From positions 1-18,164 of the forward strand of contig WAQG01000156.1 of assembly GCA_015520395.1 (NCBI GenBank): a stretch of 18,164 nucleotides of DNA. The letters run 5' to 3'. Position 1 is the stretch's first letter. Every line of letters starts with the position of its first letter. Source of the DNA: Candidatus Geoarchaeota archaeon (GTDB lineage Archaea; Thermoproteota; Thermoprotei; Gearchaeales; WAQG01). Below are positions 1 to 6,829 of this stretch, piece after piece. The notes beneath the pieces were generated by a model. The model did not search any database. It was given only the letters and a program-made list of their open reading frames with translations, and had not been told where the DNA came from. Made by a program: the position numbers and the translations under genes.

Positions 1-884
1 TCCCTATACCTCTCCATGAGGACTATCTTGGAAGCCCACTTCACACCCTTCCAACCATAGAGGTGAGGAATAAATATCCTGGCTGGAAAGCCCTGCTCCG
101 GCTTCAGAGGCCTGCCATTAAGCTTTAGGGCTAGTATGCTTGCTTCCCAGAGAAGATCCTCGAGCGGGACGACGGCCGAATATCCGTCAACCGAGTAGAG
201 CATGGCCCACCGAGCCTCCCTCAGGGGCTTAGCAAGCCTAACTATGTCCCTGAGGCGGACGCCCTCCCACAGAACATCCCTAACCGACCAGCCGGTTACA
301 CAGTGGAAATCCGCGACGTACCTCGTCGTACCCATGGATATTAGCTCCCTGTAACTAACCTCAATAGGCGTCTCCACAGCCCCCTCCACCCGAAGCCTCC
401 AGCTCCCCAGATCAACCCTCGGCTCCCCAAACGCCCTATATACGGCAAACCTGTCAACAGCCCTCTGACCAGGGGGCAGCTCACCTCCAGCCCCCCTCGG
501 AGCCTCCGGAAGCCCGGGCTCCTCTACGGTATCCTCAACATTTCCTATATCCATCGCATCGGCAACCGACCTGTCCACCAATATTACCACCAACTTGCAC
601 ACATCCCCCTTAACGATGCATCTGGACTTCAAACTAGAAGTGCCGACTAGAACTCTAAACTTAAAGATCCTGTAAGAGGTTCCCACAGGCTCGGAGCCCA
701 GGGAGACGATCCTCGAAACCCGAAGGCCATAGCCCCCGACGAAGCGCCCCACTAGCTCCTCTAAAACCCTACCAGCATCACCAGCCCCCCGGACACCCAC
801 ATCAACCCTACACTCATAAATAGCGGCGATACCCGAGGGTTTCAAGGACTCCGGAGCCCTAAGCACACATCTCCACCCAGCCAT
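1..884 (-). CDS. Molybdopterin-dependent oxidoreductase, sulfite oxidase/YedY fold (partial, C-terminus off the left edge)
   Basis: Read by eye on the minus strand; open from 884 (or 908) to the window edge, about 294 residues visible. The second half is the oxidoreductase molybdopterin-binding domain (PF00174 type): ADFHCVTGWSVRDVLWEG, where Cys195 is the expected molybdenum ligand, then GYSAVVPLEDLL and the FPARIFIPHLYGWKGVKW signature. The first ~110 residues are an extra domain I do not recognise, followed by a Pro/Gly/Glu-rich linker (about 110-140). There is no Tat or Sec signal, so a cytoplasmic enzyme is inferred, unlike exported YedY/MsrP. Substrate unknown. Start chosen at ATG 884, because GGTGG lies seven bases before it and the TATA box at 920-927 would start transcription near 897; ATG 908 is the alternative. 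Family assignment is firm, function is not. Confidence 0.85.
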   Translation of the reverse strand, partial: MAGWRCVLRAPESLKPSGIAAIYECRVDVGVRGAGDAGRVLEELVGRFVGGYGLRVSRIVSLGSEPVGTSYRIFKFRVLVGTSSLKSRCIVKGDVCKLVVILVDRSVADAMDIGNVEDTVEEPGLPEAPRGAGGELPPGQRAVDRFAVYRAFGEPRVDLGSWRLRVEGAVETPIEVSYRELISMGTTRYVADFHCVTGWSVRDVLWEGVRLRDIVRLAKPLREARWAMLYSVDGYSAVVPLEDLLWEASILALKLNGRPLKPEQGFPARIFIPHLYGWKGVKWASKIVLMERYR

Positions 885-919
885 AAACAGCCCACCAAAC
901 TCTCCCATGTTTGCAACGG

Positions 920-927
920 TTATAAAT
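920..927. promoter_or_regulatory. TATA box between the molybdo-enzyme gene and the region before 1047
   Basis: The sequence TTATAAAT is near-symmetric. Read on the minus strand it would start transcription near 897, just before ATG 884. Read on the plus strand it would start near 950, just before the small ORF at 954. Positional inference only. Confidence 0.5.
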
Positions 928-953
928 CAGGTGGTAAGGCATTATCCACAACT

Positions 954-1055
954 ATGTCATTGTGGTTTGGACGCGAGTTTCCCCTGGCAACTAGAGCAGA
1001 AAATAGTTGTTTTGTAGATAGGTGTCCGTCCTGCTGCTTTCCATTGCTATGGTGA
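954..1055 (+). CDS. Possible 33-residue cysteine-rich mini-protein
   Basis: ATG 954 to TGA 1053-1055, 33 codons, in the only gap between the molybdo-enzyme and the asparagine synthetase gene. The C-terminal half reads SCFVDRCPSCCFPLLW, with four cysteines (C-x4-C-x2-C-C). A TATA box at 920-927 stands about 30 bases before the ATG, as expected for leaderless transcription. It overlaps the 3' end of the convergent gene by nine bases. An open frame of this length arises easily by chance, and there is no second copy to test selection. The cysteine spacing does not match the two mini-genes at 10098 and 16571. Treated as a candidate only. Confidence 0.2.
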   Translation: MSLWFGREFPLATRAENSCFVDRCPSCCFPLLW

Positions 1056-2078
1056 GACTATTCCTGGTAGTTTTGGGTACGGCCTGGCTTCCCACACTGC
1101 CTCGAGTCCGCAGAGATACCTTGTCAGCCTTTCAACGCCTATCCCAAACCCGGCTGTGGGGGCGATTCCGTCGCTAAGCATCTCGAGGTACCATCCGTAG
1201 ATCCTTGGATCCTCCCCTCCCTCCTTTATCCTCTCAACAACCTTCTCGTATTCGTACTCCCTCTCGGCTCCCGAGATGGCCTCCCCGAACCCCTCAGGGT
1301 AGAGCATGTCGAAATCCCTAAGTATCCCCGGCCTCTCCGGATCCTCCCTATCGTAGAACCCCCTGGATCCCCTTGGATAGTCGTAGATGAAGAAGGGCTC
1401 CTCAAAGTACGCCGAGAGCACAACCTCACACCTCCAGGGTATCTCAGTGCCATAGTCAACCCTGCAGCCCAGCTTTTCCAGTATCCCTAAGGCCTCATCG
1501 TAGGATATCCGCTCAAACCTCCCGCGGGGAACCTCGAGGCTCCTTCCCAGAAGCTTAAGCTCCTCTCCAGCCCTCTCCAAAACCCTCCTTACCACGTGCT
1601 TGAAGAGCCCCTCTGCGACATCCATGGCCCTGTGGTAGGTGGCGTGGGCCTCCTCCACATCAACCTGGACAAACTCCACAAGATGCCTCCCCGTATAGAT
1701 GGTCTTCTCGGGCTCGAGCCTGACGTTTGGGGAAACTATGTAGATCCTCCCGAGGGCGGTGGCCATCATCTGCTTGTAGAGTATGGCGCTGCTCATCACC
1801 TTGTAGCTATGCCCATAGAAGTCTATCGACGCCTGCCTAGCCCCCCTTATCCCGGGGTCTGTCACGGGCCCTATTATCGGTGGGAGAAGCTCGACAAACC
1901 CCATCGAGTTAAGATACTCCCTGATGGCCTCCAGCGCCACAGCCTGAACCCTCAGGACAGCCTTAGACCTCGGAGTCCTGACATGCAGGTAGGATTTCGA
2001 GAGGAGCTTCTTTAACTCCTCCCTAAATGTCGGCGATCTCGTCCATTTTTCAAACCTCTCGACACTCGGGTGCATCAT
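1047..2078 (-). CDS. Archaeal asparagine synthetase related to Asp/Asn-tRNA synthetase (AS-AR type)
   Basis: A 343-residue class II aminoacyl-tRNA-synthetase catalytic core. Motif 2 is at about 111-142 (SPNVRLEPE, then GRHLVEF and DVE). Motif 3 is GFGIGVERL at about 310, whose Arg317 should contact ATP. The N-terminal OB-fold that binds the anticodon is missing: the protein starts almost directly with the catalytic fold. That is what distinguishes the archaeal asparagine synthetase family (ATP-dependent amidation of aspartate, described in Pyrococcus) from true AsnRS. Alternatives are a truncated AsnRS paralogue. The divergent AsnC/Lrp-type regulator at 2247 and the half-sites between them support an asparagine role. 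ATG 2078 is followed at once by a second ATG (2075). TATA-like TTTAAATG (minus strand, 2112-2105) predicts a nearly leaderless transcript. Confidence 0.8.
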   Translation of the reverse strand: MMHPSVERFEKWTRSPTFREELKKLLSKSYLHVRTPRSKAVLRVQAVALEAIREYLNSMGFVELLPPIIGPVTDPGIRGARQASIDFYGHSYKVMSSAILYKQMMATALGRIYIVSPNVRLEPEKTIYTGRHLVEFVQVDVEEAHATYHRAMDVAEGLFKHVVRRVLERAGEELKLLGRSLEVPRGRFERISYDEALGILEKLGCRVDYGTEIPWRCEVVLSAYFEEPFFIYDYPRGSRGFYDREDPERPGILRDFDMLYPEGFGEAISGAEREYEYEKVVERIKEGGEDPRIYGWYLEMLSDGIAPTAGFGIGVERLTRYLCGLEAVWEARPYPKLPGIVSP

Positions 2079-2086
2079 GGCTCGGC

Positions 2087-2229
2087 ATGTCTCCAGAGGC
2101 CCGACATTTAAAGGTTATAGTCTCATTGACATATATGTCGCCTAACTATATGTCCATATATGCAGATATTCCAGTAATTATTGGCATTATGCCCCATACA
2201 GATGGTCATCTGGGTCGAAAAGACATATA
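2087..2229. promoter_or_regulatory. Cluster of GACAT(ATA) half-sites, candidate operator for the Lrp/AsnC regulator
   Basis: The divergent intergenic region holds ATGTC at 2087-2091, GACAT at 2103-2107, the perfect 12-base palindrome GACATATATGTC at 2128-2139, TATATGTC at 2147-2154 and GACATATA at 2222-2229. The GACAT at 2103 overlaps the putative TATA box of the asparagine synthetase gene (2105-2112). Lrp/AsnC proteins bind palindromic operators as multimers and commonly control their own and adjacent genes. That these are the binding sites is inference from position and repetition. Confidence 0.5.
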
Positions 2230-2246
2230 TTTGGGTGGAGGCCTAT

Positions 2247-2753
2247 ATGGTTGGGATGGATAGGACGGATATGCTTCTGGTCAGGGAGCTTGTGAGGGAT
2301 GGTAGGGCCCGGATCTCCGAGGTGGCCAGACGCCTAGGCGTTCCAAGGACGACGCTTATGAAGAGGCTTGAGAGGCTTATTGAGAGGGGTGTTATAAGGG
2401 GGTTTAGGGCTGTCGTCGACCCTAAGGCGCTTGGCTACAGGTATCTTGCCTTCATACTTGTTAAGGCTAGGAGGGGTGAGGGTGGCGGCTCCGTGTCTAG
2501 CCAGGAGAGGCTTGTCCGCAGGATAGTTGAGGATTGTAGAAGGCTGGAGTTGATGCCTTGGATCGAGGAGGCCCACATCGTGACTGGAACATATGATATC
2601 GTCCTTAAGGTCTGGGCCAGGGAGTGGGATGAGCTGACCAGGTTCCTGATAGTGCAGCTGCCGAGGTATAGGGAGCTTGTAGAGACCTACACGATGCTTG
2701 TCCTCCTAACGCCCTTGGAGGGCGAACCACCGCCAGTGAAGCCTAGGCGCTGA
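2247..2753 (+). CDS. Lrp/AsnC family transcriptional regulator
   Basis: 168 residues. The N-terminal winged helix-turn-helix runs from MDRTDMLLVRELVRDGR through ISEVARRLGVPRTTLMKRLERL (about 4-50). A short hinge leads to a C-terminal RAM-type effector and oligomerisation domain (about 60-160), with the typical HIVTGTYDIVLKVWA strand. Start set at ATG 2247 because GGTGGAGG (2234-2241) sits five bases before it. The reading frame is open further upstream (to 2181), but that part runs through the operator cluster and looks non-coding. ATG 2256 is a second option. The effector is not evident from sequence; the divergent asparagine synthetase suggests asparagine or a related amino acid. Ends eight bases before the convergent amidohydrolase stop. 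Confidence 0.9.
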   Translation: MVGMDRTDMLLVRELVRDGRARISEVARRLGVPRTTLMKRLERLIERGVIRGFRAVVDPKALGYRYLAFILVKARRGEGGGSVSSQERLVRRIVEDCRRLELMPWIEEAHIVTGTYDIVLKVWAREWDELTRFLIVQLPRYRELVETYTMLVLLTPLEGEPPPVKPRR

Positions 2754-2761
2754 GGGGGTTC

Positions 2762-3694
2762 TCAGAGCTTCTTAAGTAGCTCCCTAGGATTCTCGATGAG
2801 CAGCATCTCTTTCTCCCTGGATGTGAGCGCCTTTGAGTCTAGGACTTCGTCAACCATGCTCTTAAGGCTTCTCCCTGTCACCGTCGGGTAGTCGGAGCCG
2901 AACAGGAACCTTTCCCAGCCCAGCGCCTCCCTTATCTTTGCCGCGAACTTTTCAATCGACGCAAGATATGTGACGGCGGCGGTGTCCAGCCAGACATTAT
3001 CGTTGTTCTTGGCGATCTCCAGCGCCTCGTCCAGCCATATCCCTGGATACCTCATGGAGTAGCTGCCTGCGTGGGCCAAGACCACCTGGACGTCGGGGTA
3101 CTCCTCGATGAGCCACCTGTAGTTTGAGGGGCGGGCGGACTCCGAGAAGAGAGGGTTCTCCCAGGGCCCGGGATCGCAGCCGGTGTGGATCATCACGAGG
3201 CCGTGACTCTTTGCCCACTCGTCGAAGAGGGCCCTGAGCTCCCCCCTCTTCTCGGCGGGGTTGAAGAGCTGGAGTGTTGAGAGTATCTTCACGCCTTTAA
3301 GGCCCAGCATCCTGATCTTCCTGGACATCCTGGCTACGTAGTCCGCCCCAAAGGAAACGTTTATTGAGCCGAGGCCTACGAAGATGTCTGGATGCTTCTC
3401 GACCAGCGCGGCGACATGCTCGTTAGGCGTTCTCCCCAGTTTCAAGATGGTTTTTATGTAGTCGAGGGCTGATATATCCCAGAGCCCCGCGTTGAACATC
3501 TCGAAGGCTATCCTCGCCTGGACACCCCTGTCATCGAGGATCCCGGGGTCGACGTCTACTGCCAGGAGAACCGCCTTGGAGACGCCGGCCGCAGCCAGCT
3601 CCTCGACTAGAACCTCCTCTTCTAGGAGTGGGAGTGGGTGGACGTGGAAGTCTATGATACCGGGCTGAAACGTATGATGTTGCATTCGTAGCAT
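2762..3694 (-). CDS. Amidohydrolase 2 family metal-dependent hydrolase (TIM barrel)
   Basis: 310 residues, typical for PF04909 enzymes, which include aminocarboxymuconate-semialdehyde decarboxylase-like and other metal hydrolases or decarboxylases. Visible metal-site elements in order are GIIDFHVHP (His17, His19), GLVMIHTGCDPG, VVLAHAGSYSMRYPG, and the aspartate in FLFGSDYP near the C-terminus. No signal peptide, so cytoplasmic. The substrate cannot be read from sequence. Start ATG 3694 is used, with ATG 3685 as alternative. The TATA box at 3716-3723, read on this strand, would start transcription near 3692, so the shorter start with a 7-base leader is about equally likely. It is transcribed away from the acyl-CoA ligase gene and converges on the Lrp-type gene. 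No operon partner is visible. Confidence 0.85.
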   Translation of the reverse strand: MLRMQHHTFQPGIIDFHVHPLPLLEEEVLVEELAAAGVSKAVLLAVDVDPGILDDRGVQARIAFEMFNAGLWDISALDYIKTILKLGRTPNEHVAALVEKHPDIFVGLGSINVSFGADYVARMSRKIRMLGLKGVKILSTLQLFNPAEKRGELRALFDEWAKSHGLVMIHTGCDPGPWENPLFSESARPSNYRWLIEEYPDVQVVLAHAGSYSMRYPGIWLDEALEIAKNNDNVWLDTAAVTYLASIEKFAAKIREALGWERFLFGSDYPTVTGRSLKSMVDEVLDSKALTSREKEMLLIENPRELLKKL

Positions 3695-3715
3695 TTAGAT
3701 ACTTTATGTCTATGT

Positions 3716-3723
3716 TTTATAAA
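3716..3723. promoter_or_regulatory. Symmetric TATA box between the amidohydrolase and the acyl-CoA ligase leader
   Basis: TTTATAAA is a perfect palindrome, so it could serve both directions. Minus-strand initiation near 3692 would give an almost leaderless amidohydrolase transcript. Plus-strand initiation near 3745 would transcribe the GC-rich stretch at 3745-3845. Confidence 0.5.
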
Positions 3724-3744
3724 TTGTTAAAGATGGATGTGGGG

Positions 3745-3845
3745 AGCCTCCGTTCCCCCCGAAGGCCCGTCGATGAAGCCCGAGGCGGGAAGGCCCTCCG
3801 CCACAAATCCAACAAAAGCCACAAAAGCGGCGGAGAGCCAGAACG
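3745..3845 (+). other. GC-rich foldable leader or possible small RNA before the acyl-CoA ligase
   Basis: The frame of the ligase stays open back to 3706, but the translated extension is low-complexity and basic and has no family match I know, so I treat the stretch as untranslated. It contains a long stem: CTCCGCC (3796-3802) pairs perfectly with GGCGGAG (3829-3835), extended by three more pairs beyond one mismatch (3792-3794 with 3837-3839). The 26-base loop carries two ACAAAAGC repeats. A TATA box at 3716-3723 would start an RNA near 3745. No C/D or H/ACA box pattern was found. Confidence 0.25.
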
Positions 3846-3865
3846 GTTTGGCACGGGCGTATATA

Positions 3866-3886
3866 CTATAAAAATCTATTTAAATG
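3866..3886 (+). promoter_or_regulatory. Promoter of the acyl-CoA ligase gene
   Basis: Two overlapping TATA-like elements: CTATAAAAAT (3866-3875, predicted start near 3896) and TATTTAAATG (3877-3886, predicted start near 3908). Both place the transcript start just before GTG 3910, which supports the short form of the ligase. Confidence 0.5.
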
Positions 3887-3909
3887 TTTTAAGAGAATAT
3901 GTTCAACTG

Positions 3910-5571
3910 GTGTTGGGCTTGAGCTCTGAGGCCTATCATTATCCGCTTCTCATCAAGCATCTTCTTGAGTATGGTGTGAGTTACGCCCCCGACAGGGAGA
4001 TAGTTTACAGGGATATCTTCAGGTATACCTGGCGGCAGTTCTATGAGAGGGTGAAGAGGCTGGCGGGGGCCCTTATGGAGATCGGGGTAAAGCCCGGAAT
4101 GAAGGTTGGGGTGATGGATCTAGACACCCACAGGTACCTCGAGCTCTACTTCGCCGTGCCCATGGTAGGCGCCGTCCTCCACACAATAAACCTCAGGCTA
4201 CCTCCAGAATGGATCCTCTACACAATTAAACATGCCGAGGACTCCGTGCTGGTTGTTAGGGATGACTTCGTCCCCCTCGTCGAGAAGGTAAAGGGCATGC
4301 TCCCCCCAACCCTTAAGCACTTCATAATAACCAGCGACAGGGGCGAGATGCCCCGAACAACCCTGGAGAAGTCCTACGACTACGAGGAGCTCCTAAAGAA
4401 CGCCGAGCCAGTCAAGGAGTTCCCCGAGTTCGACGAGAACACCATCGCAACCCTCTTCTACACGACGGGAACGACTGGGCTGCCTAAGGGCGTCGTCTTC
4501 ACCCACCGCCAGCTCTTCCTCCACACACTGGCCCTCCAACTCTACCTATCCTCCTTCCCAATAGAGTCCAGGCTTGACTCAACCGACGTAGTCATGCCCA
4601 TGGTGCCATTCTTCCACGTTCACTCCTGGGGCCTCCCCTACGTCGCCGGCCTCCAGGGCCAGAAGATCGTGCTGCTCGGGAAGTACGAGCCAGACCTCAT
4701 CTTCGAGCTTATGAGGAGGGAGAAGGTCACGTTCTCCCACATGGTTCCAACCCTCCTCCACATGATGGTTTACCATCCCAAGGCCGAGGAGTACAGGGAC
4801 GCCCTTTCAAGATGGAAGGTTGTGATAGGCGGGGCCGCCCTCCCGAGGGGGCTGGCCAAGAGGGCGATGGAGCTTGGGATAAAGGTGACCCAGGGCTACG
4901 GCCTCTCGGAGACATGCCCGGTCCTCACGATCTCCGCCTTTAAGCCCCACCTCGTCGGCCTCTCCGAGGAGGAGAAGCTGAACATAATAACCAAGACAGG
5001 GTTTCCAGCCCCCCTAGTAAAGCTCAGGGTCGTCGACGAGGAGATGAGGGATGTGCCGAGGGATGGGAAGACTATGGGCGAGATAGTCGTCCGGGCCCCC
5101 TGGACGACGATGGAGTACTATAAGAATCCGGAAAAGACGGCGGAGCTCTGGAGGGGCGGCTGGATGCACACGGGCGACGTGGCTGTCTGGGACGAGGACG
5201 GCTACGTAACGATAACTGGGAGGGCCAAGTTCGTCATAAAGAGCGGCGGGGAATGGATACCGCCCCTGAAGCTGGAGGACATACTGTCAACCCACCCGGC
5301 AGTCTCGGAGGTGGCGGTGATAGGCGTCCCCAGCGCCAGGTGGGGCGAGCGTCCAATAGCCCTCATAGTCCTCAAGCCAGGCTACAAGGACAAGGTCTCC
5401 GAAGAGGACTTCAGGAAATTCCTAGAAGGGGCCGTGGAGGACGGCAGGATAGTCAAGTGGTGGATACCCGACAAGTTCATCTTCGTGGAATCCCTGCCCA
5501 AGACCAGCGTCGGAAAGACAGACTACCTCAAACTAATAGAAGAATACAGCAAGAAAATGCAACTCCCATAA
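3910..5571 (+). CDS. AMP-forming acyl-CoA synthetase (medium-chain fatty acid-CoA ligase type)
   Basis: From GTG 3910 it is 553 residues, the usual family length. It activates a carboxylic acid with ATP, then transfers it to CoA, in the cytoplasm. ANL-superfamily motifs appear in order: FYTTGTTGLPKGVVFTH (phosphate loop, from Phe183), PMVPFFHVHSWG, QGYGLSETCP (adenine/acyl site), GWMHTGDVAVWDEDGYVTI with the hinge GRAKFVIKSGGEW, and PKTSVGKTDYLKL with catalytic Lys536. The usual SGGEWISS is here SGGEWIPP, a minor change next to the hinge. The acyl chain cannot be read; the nearest family pattern is medium-chain or branched acids. Start: the frame extends to 3706, but family members begin near AYHYPLLIKHLLEYG, and promoter elements at 3866-3886 point to 3910. 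TTG 3919, with GGTG six bases before it, is an alternative. Confidence 0.9.
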   Translation: MLGLSSEAYHYPLLIKHLLEYGVSYAPDREIVYRDIFRYTWRQFYERVKRLAGALMEIGVKPGMKVGVMDLDTHRYLELYFAVPMVGAVLHTINLRLPPEWILYTIKHAEDSVLVVRDDFVPLVEKVKGMLPPTLKHFIITSDRGEMPRTTLEKSYDYEELLKNAEPVKEFPEFDENTIATLFYTTGTTGLPKGVVFTHRQLFLHTLALQLYLSSFPIESRLDSTDVVMPMVPFFHVHSWGLPYVAGLQGQKIVLLGKYEPDLIFELMRREKVTFSHMVPTLLHMMVYHPKAEEYRDALSRWKVVIGGAALPRGLAKRAMELGIKVTQGYGLSETCPVLTISAFKPHLVGLSEEEKLNIITKTGFPAPLVKLRVVDEEMRDVPRDGKTMGEIVVRAPWTTMEYYKNPEKTAELWRGGWMHTGDVAVWDEDGYVTITGRAKFVIKSGGEWIPPLKLEDILSTHPAVSEVAVIGVPSARWGERPIALIVLKPGYKDKVSEEDFRKFLEGAVEDGRIVKWWIPDKFIFVESLPKTSVGKTDYLKLIEEYSKKMQLP

Positions 5572-5654
5572 CAAAAATTTCTTAAATAAGAAAACCCGCC
5601 GGAGGGCAAGTTCTAAGTTTAAGATACTCCGATAATAGGGAACGCTGGAACCCT

Positions 5655-6629
5655 TCACTTCACCTTGAGTCTACGTTTCATTGCCAGCACTAAAAACAAG
5701 GAGGCCACAGCGACGGCAACGCCAAGCGTTAAGGTCAACACCTGTGGATCAGTTCTCGAGCTCGGCTCCCTAACAGCGCTGCCATACACGTGTATCGCGG
5801 TCGGCGTAGTCACAACAACTATTGGAAGATCAGCCCCGAACGCACTCCTGCCACTTAACCTTATTATCTCCAAAGCTCGATCAAACGTTAAGTTGTACTC
5901 CGGAAGCGCGTCCATAATGATTATCACCGTTACAACGCCCACACAGCATGAAGCAATCCCATACCAGCCTTCAGAGCCACTAAGCTTGATCAAATTCTCA
6001 TTGAGCTTGTCGAGCTTCCTCTCAAAAGTCTCATTCAACACCGGTATATAGGGGTCTGCAGGCATCCTGAAGACGGCTATCTTCAGCTCACCACCTATAT
6101 AGTCCGCCAGCTCGCTAACCCGCCACCCAACCCTACAGGTAAAGGGCGGCACATTAAACCTCTCTACGATCTCCGTGGGGACGAACGTGCGGTTTGCAGT
6201 TAAAGTCTTAAGATATATCTCTAGAACCTCGTCCTTAAGCTCCCTTATCTTCTCCAAGCTAGACTCAAAGGTGCTGTTTGGAAGCTTAATCGACACGAGA
6301 TCCCCATAGACCCCAACGGTCGCATACCTAACACCCCTCTCCCTGAAAAGCTCCTCAATCCTGGACTCCGCCTCCCCGAAAACAGCCTCCTCACAGACAT
6401 CAGGCGGCCCCCTCTCAGGCAATACAGCAGACACGTTTTCCTTAAAATCCATCCATGCAATGGTGGGATCCTCATTTATGAATATCACCAGATTATGATA
6501 CACCCTGTCGGGCTTCAGCTCAAGAACATATACACCAACCTTAATTCCCCGCGAAGAATGTACAGGGTATGGGAAGCCGAGTATCAGGAGCATAAGCAGA
6601 AAGCCAAGAACAACCCGCCCAAGCCCCAT
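5655..6629 (-). CDS. Exported membrane-anchored protein of unknown function
   Basis: 324 residues and not recognised. Residues 1-25 form a signal peptide (MGLGRVVLGFLLMLLILGF, then small residues). A hydrophobic segment near the C-terminus (about 295-316, LTLGVAVAVASLFLVLAM) is followed by RRLKVK. This predicts a large outside domain held by one C-terminal membrane helix. Five N-x-S/T sequons (ENVSA, PNSTF, ANRTF, LNETF, YNLTF) fit archaeal surface glycosylation. The outside part looks alpha/beta, with four or five cysteines including an adjacent Cys-Cys pair. GGTGAT lies shortly before ATG 6629, and a TATA box at 6669-6675 gives it its own promoter. It follows the amidohydrolase gene on the same strand after a 200-base gap, so co-transcription is possible but not needed. 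Function unknown. Confidence 0.8.
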   Translation of the reverse strand: MGLGRVVLGFLLMLLILGFPYPVHSSRGIKVGVYVLELKPDRVYHNLVIFINEDPTIAWMDFKENVSAVLPERGPPDVCEEAVFGEAESRIEELFRERGVRYATVGVYGDLVSIKLPNSTFESSLEKIRELKDEVLEIYLKTLTANRTFVPTEIVERFNVPPFTCRVGWRVSELADYIGGELKIAVFRMPADPYIPVLNETFERKLDKLNENLIKLSGSEGWYGIASCCVGVVTVIIIMDALPEYNLTFDRALEIIRLSGRSAFGADLPIVVVTTPTAIHVYGSAVREPSSRTDPQVLTLTLGVAVAVASLFLVLAMKRRLKVK

Positions 6630-6668
6630 CCTATATCACCATCATTACTATTTCAACACACATTCAAC

Positions 6669-6675
6669 ATATAAA
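6669..6675 (-). promoter_or_regulatory. TATA box of the membrane-anchored protein gene
   Basis: Minus-strand TTTATAT (within GTTTATATG) lies about 43 bases before ATG 6629. It predicts a start near 6646 and a 17-base leader carrying the GGTGAT ribosome site. Confidence 0.5.
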
Positions 6676-6829
6676 CCTAATCTTTTTTAAGACGAAATAT
6701 CAAAATGTCTAACAATACCTGTAAACTAGGGACGCTAAGCTGTTATACACCATGTTGGGGGACGCCTAACTTGGCGGTGTCCTTTCGGCTGAAGCTATGG
6801 GTTGGGCAGGGTGCTTGTTGGCTTATCGG

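Noticed and set aside
1596..2015. Long plus-strand open frame opposite the asparagine synthetase gene
   Set aside because: It is the antisense shadow of a gene with clear class II synthetase motifs; no ribosome site or family pattern.
5253..5585. Plus-strand 110-codon frame inside the acyl-CoA ligase
   Set aside because: Alternative frame of a gene whose own frame has catalytic motifs through the same stretch.
5578..5593. Inverted repeat TTTCTTA-AA-TAAGAAA after the ligase stop
   Set aside because: A two-base loop is too tight to fold as drawn and the sequence is low-complexity; no long T-run follows.
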